A stretch of 64,000 bases of DNA from Thalassospira profundimaris (GTDB lineage: Bacteria > Pseudomonadota > Alphaproteobacteria > Rhodospirillales > Thalassospiraceae), in contig NZ_JPWF01000018.1 in assembly GCF_003326675.1 (NCBI RefSeq), positions 1 through 64,000 of the forward strand, written 5' to 3'. Shown here piece by piece: positions 8,730 to 17,610 of this stretch. Position 1 is the stretch's first letter; every line of letters begins with the position of its first letter. A model generated the notes under the pieces. That model was given only the letters and a program-made list of their open reading frames with translations, searched no databases and was not told the origin of the DNA. Made by a program: the position numbers and the translations under genes.

Positions 8730-11609
8730 CTATTCGGCGGCATCCACACGCGGTTTGATCCGCCGCGATTGTTCGGCCTGACGGTCATATTCCACCTGCC
8801 ATTCCGACGGCCCGTTGCTTGACGAGACCTGAACGGCTGTGACCTTGTATTCCGGGCAGTTGGTCGCCCAGTCAGTAAAGTCGGTGGTGATTACGTTGGC
8901 CTGGGTTCCCGGATGGTGGAAGGTTGTGTAAACCACACCCGGTGCGACGCGATCAGTAATGGTGGCGCGAAGGGATGTTTCGCCCGACCGCGATGCAAGG
9001 CGGATCCAGTCACCTTCGCGAATGCCGCGCTGTTCGGCGTCATGCGGATGGATTTCCAGAAGGTCTTCCTTGTGCCAGGCGGTATTTTCGGTCCGGCGGG
9101 TTTGTGCGCCCACATTGTACTGGCTCAGAATACGGCCCGTCGTCAGAAGCAGCGGGAAGCGCGGCCCGGTGCGTTCATCGGTTGCGACATATTCGGTAAC
9201 AACGAACTTGCCCTTGCCGCGAACAAAGCCATCCATATGCATGACCGGCGTGCCAAGCGGCGCCTTGGCATTACATGGCCACTGTACCGAACCTTCACGT
9301 TCGAGAAGGTCATAGCTGACATTGGTGAAACTTGGCGTGGTTGCGGCAATTTCCGCCATAACCTGTGACGGATGGGTGTAGTTCCAGTCAAGTCCCATCG
9401 CACGGGCAAGGTTCTGGGTGACTTCCCAGTCGGCAAAGCCGTTCAAAGGCGTCATCACCTTGCGAACACGGTTGATACGGCGTTCGGCGTTGGTGAATGT
9501 CCCGTCCTTTTCAAGGAAGGTCGAACCGGGCAGGAACACATGGGCATAGTTCGCGGTTTCGTTCAGGAACAGGTCGTGGACGACAACACATTCCATCGCC
9601 GCAAGACCGGCCGCCACATGCTTGGTATCAGGGTCGGACTGAAGGATGTCCTCGCCCTGAATATAGATACCCTTGAAGGTGCCTTCGACGGCAGCATCAA
9701 GCATGTTGGGGATACGAAGCCCCGGCTCGTCATTCAGTTTCACACCCCAGATATCTTCAAAGATATCGCGGGTCGCACTGTCCTGAATATGGCGATAGCC
9801 CGGCAATTCATGCGGGAACGATCCCATATCACAGGAACCCTGCACGTTGTTCTGACCACGCAGCGGGTTCACGCCAACGCCCGGACGGCCGATATTGCCG
9901 GTCGCCATGGCAAGGTTGGCAATCGCCATCACGGTGGTGGAACCCTGGCTGTGTTCTGTCACACCCAGACCGTAATAGATTGCACCATTACGGCCCGCCG
10001 CAAAGCTGCGTGCCGCCTTGCGCATAGTTTCGGCATCAACGCCGATCATGTCGGCAATCGCTTCGGGGCTGTGGCGCGGATCGGACACAAAGGTTGCCCA
10101 ATCCTGGAATTCATCCCAGTCGCAACGTTCGCGAACAAAGGCTTCGTCAAACAGGCCTTCGGTCACGATGACATGGGCAAGCGATGTCAGAACCGCAACG
10201 TTGGTGCCCGGGCGCAGGGCGATATGGGCGACTGCTTCGATATGCGGGGAGCGGACCAGATCAATCCGGCGCGGATCAATCACGATCAGTTTCGCCCCCT
10301 GACGCAGACGTTTTTTCAAACGCGAGGCAAAAACAGGATGCCCGTCGGTCGGGTTGGCGCCAATCAGAATGACAACATCGGTCTGTTCGACAGAATCAAA
10401 ATCCTGTGTCCCGGCCGATGTGCCAAAGGTGGTTTTCAGGCCATACCCGGTTGGCGAATGACAGACACGCGCACAGGTATCAACGTTGTTATTACCGAAC
10501 CCGGCACGGATCAGTTTCTGAACAAGGAAGGTTTCCTCGTTCGTGCAACGCGATGACGTGATCCCGCCCAAGGCACCCTTGCCGTATTTGGCCTGAATGC
10601 CCCTGAACTTGTCAGCGGTAAAGCGAAGGGCTTCTTCCCAACTGACTTCCTGCCAGGGATCATCGACACTTTCGCGGATCATCGGATTAAGGATGCGGTC
10701 CTTGTGATTGGCATAGCCATAGGCAAAACGCCCCTTCACACAGGAATGGCCACGGTTGGCCTTGCCATCCTTGAACGGCACCATGCGCACCAGTTCCTCG
10801 CCGCGCATTTCGGCCTTGAACGAACAGCCGACACCACAATAAGCACAGGTGGTAACAACCGAATGTTCCGGCTGACCAATTTCAATGATCGACTTTTCCT
10901 GAAGCGTTCCGGTCGGGCAGGCCTGAACACAGGCACCGCAGGATACACATTCGGAATCAAGGAAATCTTCGTGCATGCCCGGTGAAACACGGGATTCAAA
11001 ACCGCGACCTTCGATGGTCAGGGCAAAGGTCCCCTGTACTTCTTCACAGGCCCGCACACAGCGCGAACAGACAATGCATTTCGACGGGTCATAGGTGAAA
11101 TACGGGTTGGTGGTATCCTTTGCCATATAGCGCGGATTTTCTTCGCCGTTCTGGCGGACCTGAACGTGGTTGCCACCTTCATAGCCATAGCGCACATCGC
11201 GCAGACCAACCGCACCTGCCATAGCCTGAAGTTCGCAATCGCCATTGGCCGCACAGGTCAGGCAATCGAGCGGATGATCGGAAATATAAAGTTCCATCAC
11301 CCCCTTGCGGATTTTCTTAAGCCGTTCGGTCTGGGTATGGACAACCATGCCATCCGATGCCGGGGTGGTGCAGGATGCCGGCGTGCCGTTGCGGCCTTCG
11401 ACTTCGACCAGACACAGGCGGCAGGAACCGAATGCATCGACCATATCGGTCGCACAGAGTTTGGGAACCTGAATACCGGCTTCCATCGAGGCCCGCATCA
11501 CCGATGTGCCCTCGGGCACAGTCACGTTCTTGCCATCAATGGTCAAGGTGACGGTTTTTTCGGATTTGGCGGCGGGGGTTCCGTAGTCAACTTCTTTGAT
11601 CAAGGACAT
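8730..11609 (-). CDS. fdsA: NAD-dependent formate dehydrogenase alpha (catalytic) subunit FdsA
   Basis: A 959-residue molybdenum/tungsten formate dehydrogenase. It starts with a [2Fe-2S] ferredoxin domain (cysteines near 52, 63, 66, 80) and a NuoG-like cluster domain. Two [4Fe-4S] motifs follow, CIVCSRCVRAC and CVSCGACVQAC, then CAYCGVGC opening the catalytic module. The metal ligand is Cys379 in NVDTCARVCHSPTGYG, so this is the cysteine form, not selenocysteine. It oxidises formate to CO2 and passes electrons to FdsB/FdsG for NAD+ reduction. It lies four bases behind fdsB. Confidence 0.97.
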   Translation of the reverse strand: MSLIKEVDYGTPAAKSEKTVTLTIDGKNVTVPEGTSVMRASMEAGIQVPKLCATDMVDAFGSCRLCLVEVEGRNGTPASCTTPASDGMVVHTQTERLKKIRKGVMELYISDHPLDCLTCAANGDCELQAMAGAVGLRDVRYGYEGGNHVQVRQNGEENPRYMAKDTTNPYFTYDPSKCIVCSRCVRACEEVQGTFALTIEGRGFESRVSPGMHEDFLDSECVSCGACVQACPTGTLQEKSIIEIGQPEHSVVTTCAYCGVGCSFKAEMRGEELVRMVPFKDGKANRGHSCVKGRFAYGYANHKDRILNPMIRESVDDPWQEVSWEEALRFTADKFRGIQAKYGKGALGGITSSRCTNEETFLVQKLIRAGFGNNNVDTCARVCHSPTGYGLKTTFGTSAGTQDFDSVEQTDVVILIGANPTDGHPVFASRLKKRLRQGAKLIVIDPRRIDLVRSPHIEAVAHIALRPGTNVAVLTSLAHVIVTEGLFDEAFVRERCDWDEFQDWATFVSDPRHSPEAIADMIGVDAETMRKAARSFAAGRNGAIYYGLGVTEHSQGSTTVMAIANLAMATGNIGRPGVGVNPLRGQNNVQGSCDMGSFPHELPGYRHIQDSATRDIFEDIWGVKLNDEPGLRIPNMLDAAVEGTFKGIYIQGEDILQSDPDTKHVAAGLAAMECVVVHDLFLNETANYAHVFLPGSTFLEKDGTFTNAERRINRVRKVMTPLNGFADWEVTQNLARAMGLDWNYTHPSQVMAEIAATTPSFTNVSYDLLEREGSVQWPCNAKAPLGTPVMHMDGFVRGKGKFVVTEYVATDERTGPRFPLLLTTGRILSQYNVGAQTRRTENTAWHKEDLLEIHPHDAEQRGIREGDWIRLASRSGETSLRATITDRVAPGVVYTTFHHPGTQANVITTDFTDWATNCPEYKVTAVQVSSSNGPSEWQVEYDRQAEQSRRIKPRVDAAE

Positions 11610-11613
11610 CGTA

Positions 11614-13170
11614 TCACTCCGCAGCTATATCAAGCGCACGCGGCTTGAAATCATCAGGGAAATGGTTCAGCGCACTCAGGACCGGATAGGGTGTAAATCC
11701 GCCCAGTGCGCACAACGATCCGAACTTCATGGTTTCACAAAGATCGCGCAGCAGATCGACCTGTAATTCAGGGTCTTCGCCACGTTCAAGTTTGTCGACA
11801 ACTTCGGTGCCACGGATCGATCCGATCCGGCATGGCGTGCATTTGCCACACGACTCAATGGCACAGAATTCCATGGCAAAGCGGGCCTGTTTCATCATGT
11901 CGACGGTATCGTCAAACACGACCACACCGGCATGACCGATCAAACCATCGCGCTTGGCGAATTCTTCGTAATCAAACGGTGTATCAAACAGTTCACGCGG
12001 GAAATAGGCACCCAACGGACCACCAACCTGAACGGCCTTGACCGGACGCCCCGATGCCGTGCCACCGCCGATCTGTTCGACGATTTCGCCGAGCGTCATG
12101 CCAAAGCCGACCTCGTAAAGACCGCCATGTTTGACATTGCCGGCGATCTGGATCGGGATGGTGCCACGCGACCGGCCCATGCCGAAATCACGATAATATT
12201 CAGGGCCCTTTTCAAGAATGACCGGCACCGAACACAATGAAATCACGTTATTCACAACCGTCGGACGACCAAGGAAACCCTGAAGGGCGGGAAGTGGCGG
12301 TTTGGCGCGGACAACGCCACGCTTGCCTTCCATGCTGTTAAGAAGCGAGGTTTCCTCGCCACAGACATAGGCCCCTGCCCCCATGCGGACTTCCATATCG
12401 AAGACCTTGCCCGACCCAAGGACATTGTTACCTAGAACACCGGCAGAACGGGCAACTTCAATCGCCTCGTTCATGATGCGGATGGCATCGGGATATTCCG
12501 AACGGGTATAGACATATCCCTTGGTTGCCCCGGTCGCCAGACCGGCAATGATCATGCCTTCGATCAGGACAAACGGTTCGCCTTCCATGATCATGCGATC
12601 GGCAAAGGTGCCGCTGTCGCCTTCGTCGGCGTTACAGACGATATATTTTTGATCGCCATCCGCCTCGCGCACGGTATTCCATTTGATCCCGGTCGGGAAA
12701 CCGGCACCGCCGCGCCCACGCAGGCCACTGTCGGTGACGGCCTTTACGATGTCGGCCCCCGACATTTTCAGCGCATTTTCAAGGCCGGTCAAACCGTCCT
12801 GGGCGCGGTAATCGTCAAGGGAAAGCGGATCAATGATGCCGCACCGCTGGAAGGTCAGACGCGACTGGCTTTTGAGGAACGGGATATCCTGGGTGCGTCC
12901 CAGAAACAGTTTGTGCGCCCCGCCAGCCAGGAAATCTGCCTCAAACAGGGCGTCGATATCATCGGTGCTGACCGGGCCATAGGCAACACGACCGCGCGGT
13001 GTTTCCACCTCGACCATCGGTTCAAGCCAGTACATGCCAAACGATCCGTTGCGCACGACCTGAATATCGGCACCGGCTTTGTCTGCCTTCTGGACGATGG
13101 CCGCGGCAACCTCGTTTGCGCCAAGGGCAACGGCACCGGAATCAAGCGGTACATAAACCTTGATACTCAT
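11614..13170 (-). CDS. fdsB: Formate dehydrogenase beta subunit FdsB (NADH/FMN-binding)
   Basis: A 518-residue NuoF-type subunit. An N-terminal thioredoxin-like extension is followed by the NADH/FMN-binding core (GLRGRGGAGFPTGIKW, CNADEGDSGTFADR, GAGAYVCGEETSLLNSMEG) and the [4Fe-4S] motif ESCGKCTPCRIGS. It carries the site where NAD+ is reduced. Its start overlaps the fdsG stop by four bases, indicating translational coupling. Confidence 0.97.
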   Translation of the reverse strand: MSIKVYVPLDSGAVALGANEVAAAIVQKADKAGADIQVVRNGSFGMYWLEPMVEVETPRGRVAYGPVSTDDIDALFEADFLAGGAHKLFLGRTQDIPFLKSQSRLTFQRCGIIDPLSLDDYRAQDGLTGLENALKMSGADIVKAVTDSGLRGRGGAGFPTGIKWNTVREADGDQKYIVCNADEGDSGTFADRMIMEGEPFVLIEGMIIAGLATGATKGYVYTRSEYPDAIRIMNEAIEVARSAGVLGNNVLGSGKVFDMEVRMGAGAYVCGEETSLLNSMEGKRGVVRAKPPLPALQGFLGRPTVVNNVISLCSVPVILEKGPEYYRDFGMGRSRGTIPIQIAGNVKHGGLYEVGFGMTLGEIVEQIGGGTASGRPVKAVQVGGPLGAYFPRELFDTPFDYEEFAKRDGLIGHAGVVVFDDTVDMMKQARFAMEFCAIESCGKCTPCRIGSIRGTEVVDKLERGEDPELQVDLLRDLCETMKFGSLCALGGFTPYPVLSALNHFPDDFKPRALDIAAE

Positions 13171-13640
13171 GCCCCCACCTCATTGAGAATGCGGTTCATA
13201 CGATCACTGGTGACGCGCCCGACAACCTTGCCATCAACCATGGCGGCTGGTGCACAAGCACACAGACCAAGACAGAAAACAGGTTCCAGCGTGATCTTGC
13301 GATCCGCCGTGGTTTGCGACCAATCCACCCGAAGGTGACGGCGCACCTGATCACCAAGGGCATCCGCCCCCATTGCCTGACAGGCTTCTGCCCGGCAAAT
13401 CTTGATGACATGCTTGCCCGCCTTTTCTTCGCGGAAGTCGTGATAGAAACTGGCCACCCCGTGGACTTCCGCCCGGCTGAGGTTCAGTTTTTTGGCAATT
13501 GTCTGAAGCGCGCCTTCGGGGATATGGCCGAACTCCTCCTGCACTTCGTGCAGAATAGGAAGTAACGGGCCTTCCATTGTAATCAGCTGATCACAAATGG
13601 CCTCGACGCGGACATTCTGGTCCTTGGTCGTTTCCGACAT
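13167..13640 (-). CDS. fdsG: Formate dehydrogenase gamma subunit FdsG
   Basis: A 157-residue NuoE-type [2Fe-2S] protein. Cluster cysteines are in CRAEACQAMGAD and CLGLCACAPAAM, giving the usual C-x4-C / C-x3-C arrangement. The ATG at 13640 is preceded by GAGAGG at a good distance; the longer frame to 13700 adds a Lys/Asn-rich stretch not seen in the family. It is the first gene of fdsGBA-D-fdhD. A LysR-type site lies about 105 bases upstream, and a 6-bp GC hairpin (13694-13712) lies in the presumed leader. Confidence 0.95.
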   Translation of the reverse strand: MSETTKDQNVRVEAICDQLITMEGPLLPILHEVQEEFGHIPEGALQTIAKKLNLSRAEVHGVASFYHDFREEKAGKHVIKICRAEACQAMGADALGDQVRRHLRVDWSQTTADRKITLEPVFCLGLCACAPAAMVDGKVVGRVTSDRMNRILNEVGA

Positions 13641-13736
13641 GCAAGCCTCTCTCTCATGCATGTTGCAGTTATCATTATTGTTTTTTTTAGTGTCGGGCAT
13701 CTTGGGTGCCCGTTCAATAAAGCCATCCCGTTACGC

Positions 13737-13753
13737 GATAGCGAAAACCTATC
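13737..13753. promoter_or_regulatory. Probable LysR-type (FdsR) binding site upstream of fdsG
   Basis: GATAG-N7-CTATC forms a dyad containing the T-N11-A core typical of LysR sites (ATAG at 13738-13741, CTAT at 13749-13752). Its centre is about 105 bases upstream of the fdsG ATG, which suits activation from about -65 if the leader is about 40 bases. The LysR gene lies directly upstream. Confidence 0.6.
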
Positions 13754-13771
13754 AAGGCGCAATCAGACGGC

Positions 13772-14662
13772 TCAAAGTTCCGAAAGCAGCTTTGCCTCTT
13801 TGAGCAAAGCCGACACAACCGGGGTTGCCGGTTCACGTTTGGCAGCAATCATTCCAACAAGATGCGACGCATCGGGTTCAATGATCGGGATGGATTTCAC
13901 CCGGTCATGCAGACTGAATTCCTGGATCATCTTGACCGGCATGATGCTTGCCCAGTTTCCCGTGTGAACATGGGTAAACAGCGCAATCATTGAATCACTT
14001 TCCAAAGTCGGGGCAACCCGGGCACCGGCTTCGTTAAGGTGCTGATTGATGATGCGGCGGTTTTGCATATCAGGCGTCAAAAGGCAGAGCGGGAATTCTG
14101 CGGCTTCGCGCCAGGTGATGCTTTCACGATCACCGATATCATCGAAATTCGACGTCACCAGATGATAGCGTTCATAATAAAGCGGGATCGAGGTCACCCG
14201 TCCCAGCGGTTCATTATCAAGATAGGTAATGCCAACATCAATTTGCAGATCGTCAAGCAGCGCCTGAATCTCGGTCGAGGTGCGCGACAGGATCGCAAAT
14301 GTCACATCGGGATGCTTTTCGCGAAACGGGGTTGTCAGTTCATGGATCATCGAAAGTGCGGTTGGAACCACGGCAATCTGAACCTGTCCGGTAAGGCCGA
14401 ACCGCATGGCGCGCATTTCATCGCGCATGGAACGGGTGCTGCCGACGATATGGCGCGCCCATTCCAGAACACGTTCGCCTTCTGGTGTGAGGCCCTGATA
14501 ACGCGACCCGCGCTTGACCAGAACCACGCCCAGATGGTCTTCAAGCTGGCGGAGCGCACTGGACAAAGTTGGTTGTGTAACGCCGCATTCTTCGGCGGCA
14601 TGTCCAAAATGCTGCTCGCGTGCGAGCACCATAAACATTTCGAGTTTGTCGATCATTTCCAT
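13772..14662 (-). CDS. LysR-family regulator, probable FdsR
   Basis: About 296 residues from the ATG at 14662 (a second ATG follows at 14656). A winged HTH (FGHAAEECGVTQPTLSSALRQ) and the linker helix lead into a type-2 periplasmic-binding effector domain. It is encoded immediately upstream of the formate dehydrogenase operon on the same strand, with 131 bases between, and is the likely formate-responsive activator of fdsG. The open frame extends to 14794 but adds residues unlike any LysR N-terminus. Confidence 0.9.
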   Translation of the reverse strand: MEMIDKLEMFMVLAREQHFGHAAEECGVTQPTLSSALRQLEDHLGVVLVKRGSRYQGLTPEGERVLEWARHIVGSTRSMRDEMRAMRFGLTGQVQIAVVPTALSMIHELTTPFREKHPDVTFAILSRTSTEIQALLDDLQIDVGITYLDNEPLGRVTSIPLYYERYHLVTSNFDDIGDRESITWREAAEFPLCLLTPDMQNRRIINQHLNEAGARVAPTLESDSMIALFTHVHTGNWASIMPVKMIQEFSLHDRVKSIPIIEPDASHLVGMIAAKREPATPVVSALLKEAKLLSEL

Positions 14663-14889
14663 TCCGGCATCCGGTTTGGCGCGGGATGCTCTGCACTGCG
14701 TTGAGACCGGCCTTTTATCAAGCCGCTTGAAGAGATGAGAAACACCCGCATCTGTTGTGCGTGTTCTGGTTGCAGGATAACCGATTATCCCCACGGGCTA
14801 AAAGGTTATTCCTGCAACAGAACGCGGGGGCAGGCTGGATGAACGGAACCTTCCCCCGGGACATGACCGTGGTAATCACGTCCCCGAAT

Positions 14890-14915
14890 GACTGACAAAA
14901 TGGGCGATGTCAGTC
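14890..14915. repeat. 8-bp hairpin between the LysR and OFA genes
   Basis: GACTGACA (14890-14897) and TGTCAGTC (14908-14915) pair around a ten-base loop, just beyond the stronger hairpin at 14921-14952. It may serve as a back-up termination structure for the OFA gene or as an operator ahead of lysR. The rest of 14663-14960 shows no open frame that I can support. Confidence 0.45.
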
Positions 14916-14920
14916 AAACA

Positions 14921-14952
14921 GGCGTCGATTGCAGGGTGCGGCAATCGACGCC
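14921..14952 (-). terminator. Strong hairpin downstream of the OFA transporter gene
   Basis: GGCGTCGATTGC (14921-14932) and GCAATCGACGCC (14941-14952) form a perfect 12-bp stem with an eight-base loop, starting eight bases beyond the stop codon. On the minus strand it is followed by TGTTTG, a weak T-tract. Confidence 0.7.
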
Positions 14953-14960
14953 CAAGGTCC

Positions 14961-16694
14961 TTACGCTTTGGAAGTTGCTTCCTTACCGGCGGCTTCGCCA
15001 CCTTCCTGCGTTTCCATGTAGTGCTTGTCGTGGATCGGACGCACCATCTTGTTGGCGATCAGTGCAATCGCCAGAAGTGCCGCCATCGCATACATGGTGG
15101 TGTTATAAAGGCTCGACGTCGGATCAACCGTACCGGCCGGTGCGATTTCCATCAGACGACCGATGGTAACGGTTTTGGCCGCAACCAGCTGATCAAGCTG
15201 TTCGACACCTGCACCGAATTTGGCCTGGAATGCCGCCGGATCGACCTTGCTTGCCAGATCCTTGATCGAGTTGGTGACCGAGGTTTGACGCAACTGGGTG
15301 ATCGCAAGCGGACCAAGAACGCCAGCCGTGCTCCATGCGGTCAGAAGACGACCATGGATACCGCCAACATATTTGGTGCCGAAAACGTCGGCCAGATAAG
15401 CCGGGATGGTTGCAAAGCCACCGCCATACATCGTGAAGATGATCATGGTTGCGGCATAGAACATGATCAACCAGGTCACAGCCGGATTGACACTGACCTG
15501 TTCTGCGGCAAACGGGATCGACAGATAAAGTGCGATACCCAGAATGAAGAAGCAGTAATAGGTGTTCTTGCGCCCGATATAATCCGACATGGATGCCCAG
15601 AAGAAGCGGCCACACATGTTAAAGACCGAAATCATGAACACATAGGTCGCCGCAAAGGCCGAGTTGACCACGAACGGCAAGGTCGTGCCAAAGATTTCAG
15701 ACATCATGGTTTTGGCAACGCCAATCACCCCGATGCCCGCCGTAACGTTAAAGCACAGAACAATCCACAGCAGATAGAATTGCGGGGTTTTCAGCGCCTG
15801 ATCGATATGGACGTTTTTATGAGTGATCATACGCTTGGATGCGGCATCACCAGTCGGCGGCGTCCAACCTTTTGGCAACCAGCCTTCACGCGGCACACGA
15901 TAGGAGAAGGATGCAATCATCATGACAATGAAATAGGCAATGCCAAGCGTAAAGAAGGTTCCAGCGGCACCGGTGTTGCCTGTGCCAGCGACATAAACGC
16001 CTTCCTCGATCGGAACCGGGGCAGCAGCGACCTGTGCGGCACCAGCCACCACAACTTCAACCATCTGACCGCCTACTTCAGCCATACGTTTGCCACCTTC
16101 GGTAACAAGGTTAACGGCACTTTCCGGGCCAAGATATTCCGGCACCTTGTAGAAAGCCCCAAGCAAAGCTTCCTTGATCGGGGTTGCGATCATCGCACCA
16201 CCGCCAAACCCCATGATGGCCATGCCTGTCGCCATCCCACGCCGGTCAGGGAACCAGCGGATCAGGGTTGAAACCGGTGACACATAGCCAAGACCAAGCC
16301 CGGCCCCACCAATCACGCCATAACCAAGATAGACCAGCCACAATTGATGGGTAGCAATCCCAAGGCCACCAATGATGAAACCACCGCCCCAGCAAAAGGC
16401 GGCAACAACGCCAACCATACGCGGGCCAACTTCTTCAAGCCACTTGCCCCCGAATGCGGCGGCAAGACCAAGACTTACAATGGCAACAGAGAAAATCCAG
16501 ACAACAGATTGAAGGCCCCAGTCGCCAGAGCTTGCCGCGACCACACCAAATTCCTTGATCAGCGGCGGGTTGAAAATACTCCAGGCATAAACGGAGCCGA
16601 TACATAGATGAATTGCAATGGATGCTGGCGGTACTTTCCAGCGATTGAAATCGTCGCCTGCGACGATATGTTGTTTCTTAAGCTTGTCAAACAT
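14961..16694 (-). CDS. Oxalate/formate antiporter-family (OFA) MFS transporter, long form
   Basis: A 577-residue major facilitator protein with the OFA signature near the start (CIGSVYAWSIFNPP) and the family segment GLGYVSPVSTLIRWFPDRRG. About 12 helices are visible. Compared with classic OFA proteins of about 420 residues it has a large insert (about residues 185-275, Ala/Val-rich, between the halves) and a second insert in the last third. Formate or oxalate uptake is suggested by the fds operon next door, but OFA members also carry pyruvate, lactate and other acids. Upstream there is a sigma-54 promoter match and two spaced palindromes. Confidence 0.88.
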   Translation of the reverse strand: MFDKLKKQHIVAGDDFNRWKVPPASIAIHLCIGSVYAWSIFNPPLIKEFGVVAASSGDWGLQSVVWIFSVAIVSLGLAAAFGGKWLEEVGPRMVGVVAAFCWGGGFIIGGLGIATHQLWLVYLGYGVIGGAGLGLGYVSPVSTLIRWFPDRRGMATGMAIMGFGGGAMIATPIKEALLGAFYKVPEYLGPESAVNLVTEGGKRMAEVGGQMVEVVVAGAAQVAAAPVPIEEGVYVAGTGNTGAAGTFFTLGIAYFIVMMIASFSYRVPREGWLPKGWTPPTGDAASKRMITHKNVHIDQALKTPQFYLLWIVLCFNVTAGIGVIGVAKTMMSEIFGTTLPFVVNSAFAATYVFMISVFNMCGRFFWASMSDYIGRKNTYYCFFILGIALYLSIPFAAEQVSVNPAVTWLIMFYAATMIIFTMYGGGFATIPAYLADVFGTKYVGGIHGRLLTAWSTAGVLGPLAITQLRQTSVTNSIKDLASKVDPAAFQAKFGAGVEQLDQLVAAKTVTIGRLMEIAPAGTVDPTSSLYNTTMYAMAALLAIALIANKMVRPIHDKHYMETQEGGEAAGKEATSKA

Positions 16695-16797
16695 GACGTT
16701 TTTTTCCTCCCGGCATTATGATTTTTCTTGCCTTGCCACCCCCCGGTTGAAGGCATTGTGCAGGGCAACCACGGTAAAACCCGGAATTCTCAACGTC

Positions 16798-16812
16798 GCA
16801 ATCGCTGTGCCA
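16798..16812 (-). promoter_or_regulatory. Sigma-54 (RpoN) promoter match for the OFA transporter
   Basis: On the minus strand the sequence is TGGCAC-AGCGA-TTGC, with exact GG-N10-GC spacing and full agreement at the -24 (TGGCAC) and -12 (TTGC) boxes. Transcription would begin near 16786, giving a leader of about 90 bases before the ATG at 16694, which has a GGGAGG upstream. Confidence 0.78.
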
Positions 16813-16878
16813 CACGACAAAATTCGCACATTCCTGCGACCCACTCGCAGAAATTGCTGATATTGCAGCGCACGCGCA

Positions 16879-16935
16879 TGGACAAAATGTCCAACTTTTT
16901 AAACACTCCAAAGTAGCAGTCAGACAAAATGTCCA
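16879..16935. promoter_or_regulatory. Tandem palindromic upstream activator sites
   Basis: TGGACA-AAA-TGTCCA at 16879-16893 is a perfect 6-bp dyad. A second copy of the 13-base core GACAAAATGTCCA lies at 16923-16935, 42 bases away or four helical turns. The centres are about 75 and 117 bases upstream of the -24 box, the usual position of enhancer sites for NtrC-family activators. The likely protein is the response regulator at 19602-21035. The rest of 16695-17163 holds no gene that I can see; a CTGCGA/TCGCAG dyad lies at 16834-16850. Confidence 0.65.
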
Positions 16936-17163
16936 CTCGCAGATGCAACATTTCATGCCCTGCGGATACACCGCCCTGCCCGGCGCTATTTGATCGGGAC
17001 TTTGCATTTTTAAATGCGATCTGATAGCCGTAAAGGGTCAGAAACAGGTTAGGTCGGTGCGGTTGGCCCGGCCCCCGCGAATGCGGGTCCTTCCGCTGCA
17101 ATGTAACGGCCCATGACTTTCAGGATGTGTGCATCGGACACACGCCCACAGAAAGGAATGGCC

Positions 17164-17586
17164 ATGCAACAGCAAATCTCTGTCATCACACTTGGTATCG
17201 AAAACCTTGACCAGTCCCGGCGGTTCTATCAGCACGGTTTTGGCTGGAAGCCGGTATTTGAAGATGCCGATATCAGCTTTTATCAGATGAATGGCTTCGT
17301 GCTGGGCACATGGTTAAAGGGCGCGTTGCTTGACGATATGCAGCGTCCGGCAATCACCGGGGCCTCGGCCATATCGCTTGCCCATAATGTCGCAAACGAA
17401 GATCAGGTCAGAAACCTGATGGATCGTTTGCGTGCGAACGGAGGCACGGTGCTGCGCCCGGCCGATGCACCACCCTATGGGGGATTGCGCGGATATGTCG
17501 CCGACCCGGACGGACATGCATGGGAAATTGCATGGAACCCGGCATGGGCAATTGATGCCAACGGTCATGTAACATTTGGCGTTTAA
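17164..17586 (+). CDS. VOC-superfamily (glyoxalase/bleomycin resistance-like) protein
   Basis: A 140-residue vicinal-oxygen-chelate fold protein: ISVITLGIENLDQSRRFYQ opens the first beta-alpha-beta-beta-beta module, and YVADPDGHAWEIAWNP closes the second. GAAAGGA sits six bases from the ATG at 17164; the ATG at 17158 would be too close to it. Substrate unknown. It is a lone plus-strand gene between the divergent OFA gene and the convergent histidine kinase gene. Confidence 0.88.
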   Translation: MQQQISVITLGIENLDQSRRFYQHGFGWKPVFEDADISFYQMNGFVLGTWLKGALLDDMQRPAITGASAISLAHNVANEDQVRNLMDRLRANGGTVLRPADAPPYGGLRGYVADPDGHAWEIAWNPAWAIDANGHVTFGV

Positions 17587-17610
17587 GGGCATCGGGACCA
17601 GTGCCCTGCT

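Noticed and set aside
10440-10490. Possible selenocysteine formate dehydrogenase
   Set aside because: The active-site codon is TGT (Cys379) and the frame has no internal TGA.
13694-13712. CGGGCA/TGCCCG hairpin as terminator of the LysR gene
   Set aside because: On the minus strand it is followed by an A-run, not Ts; it is more likely a hairpin in the fdsG leader.
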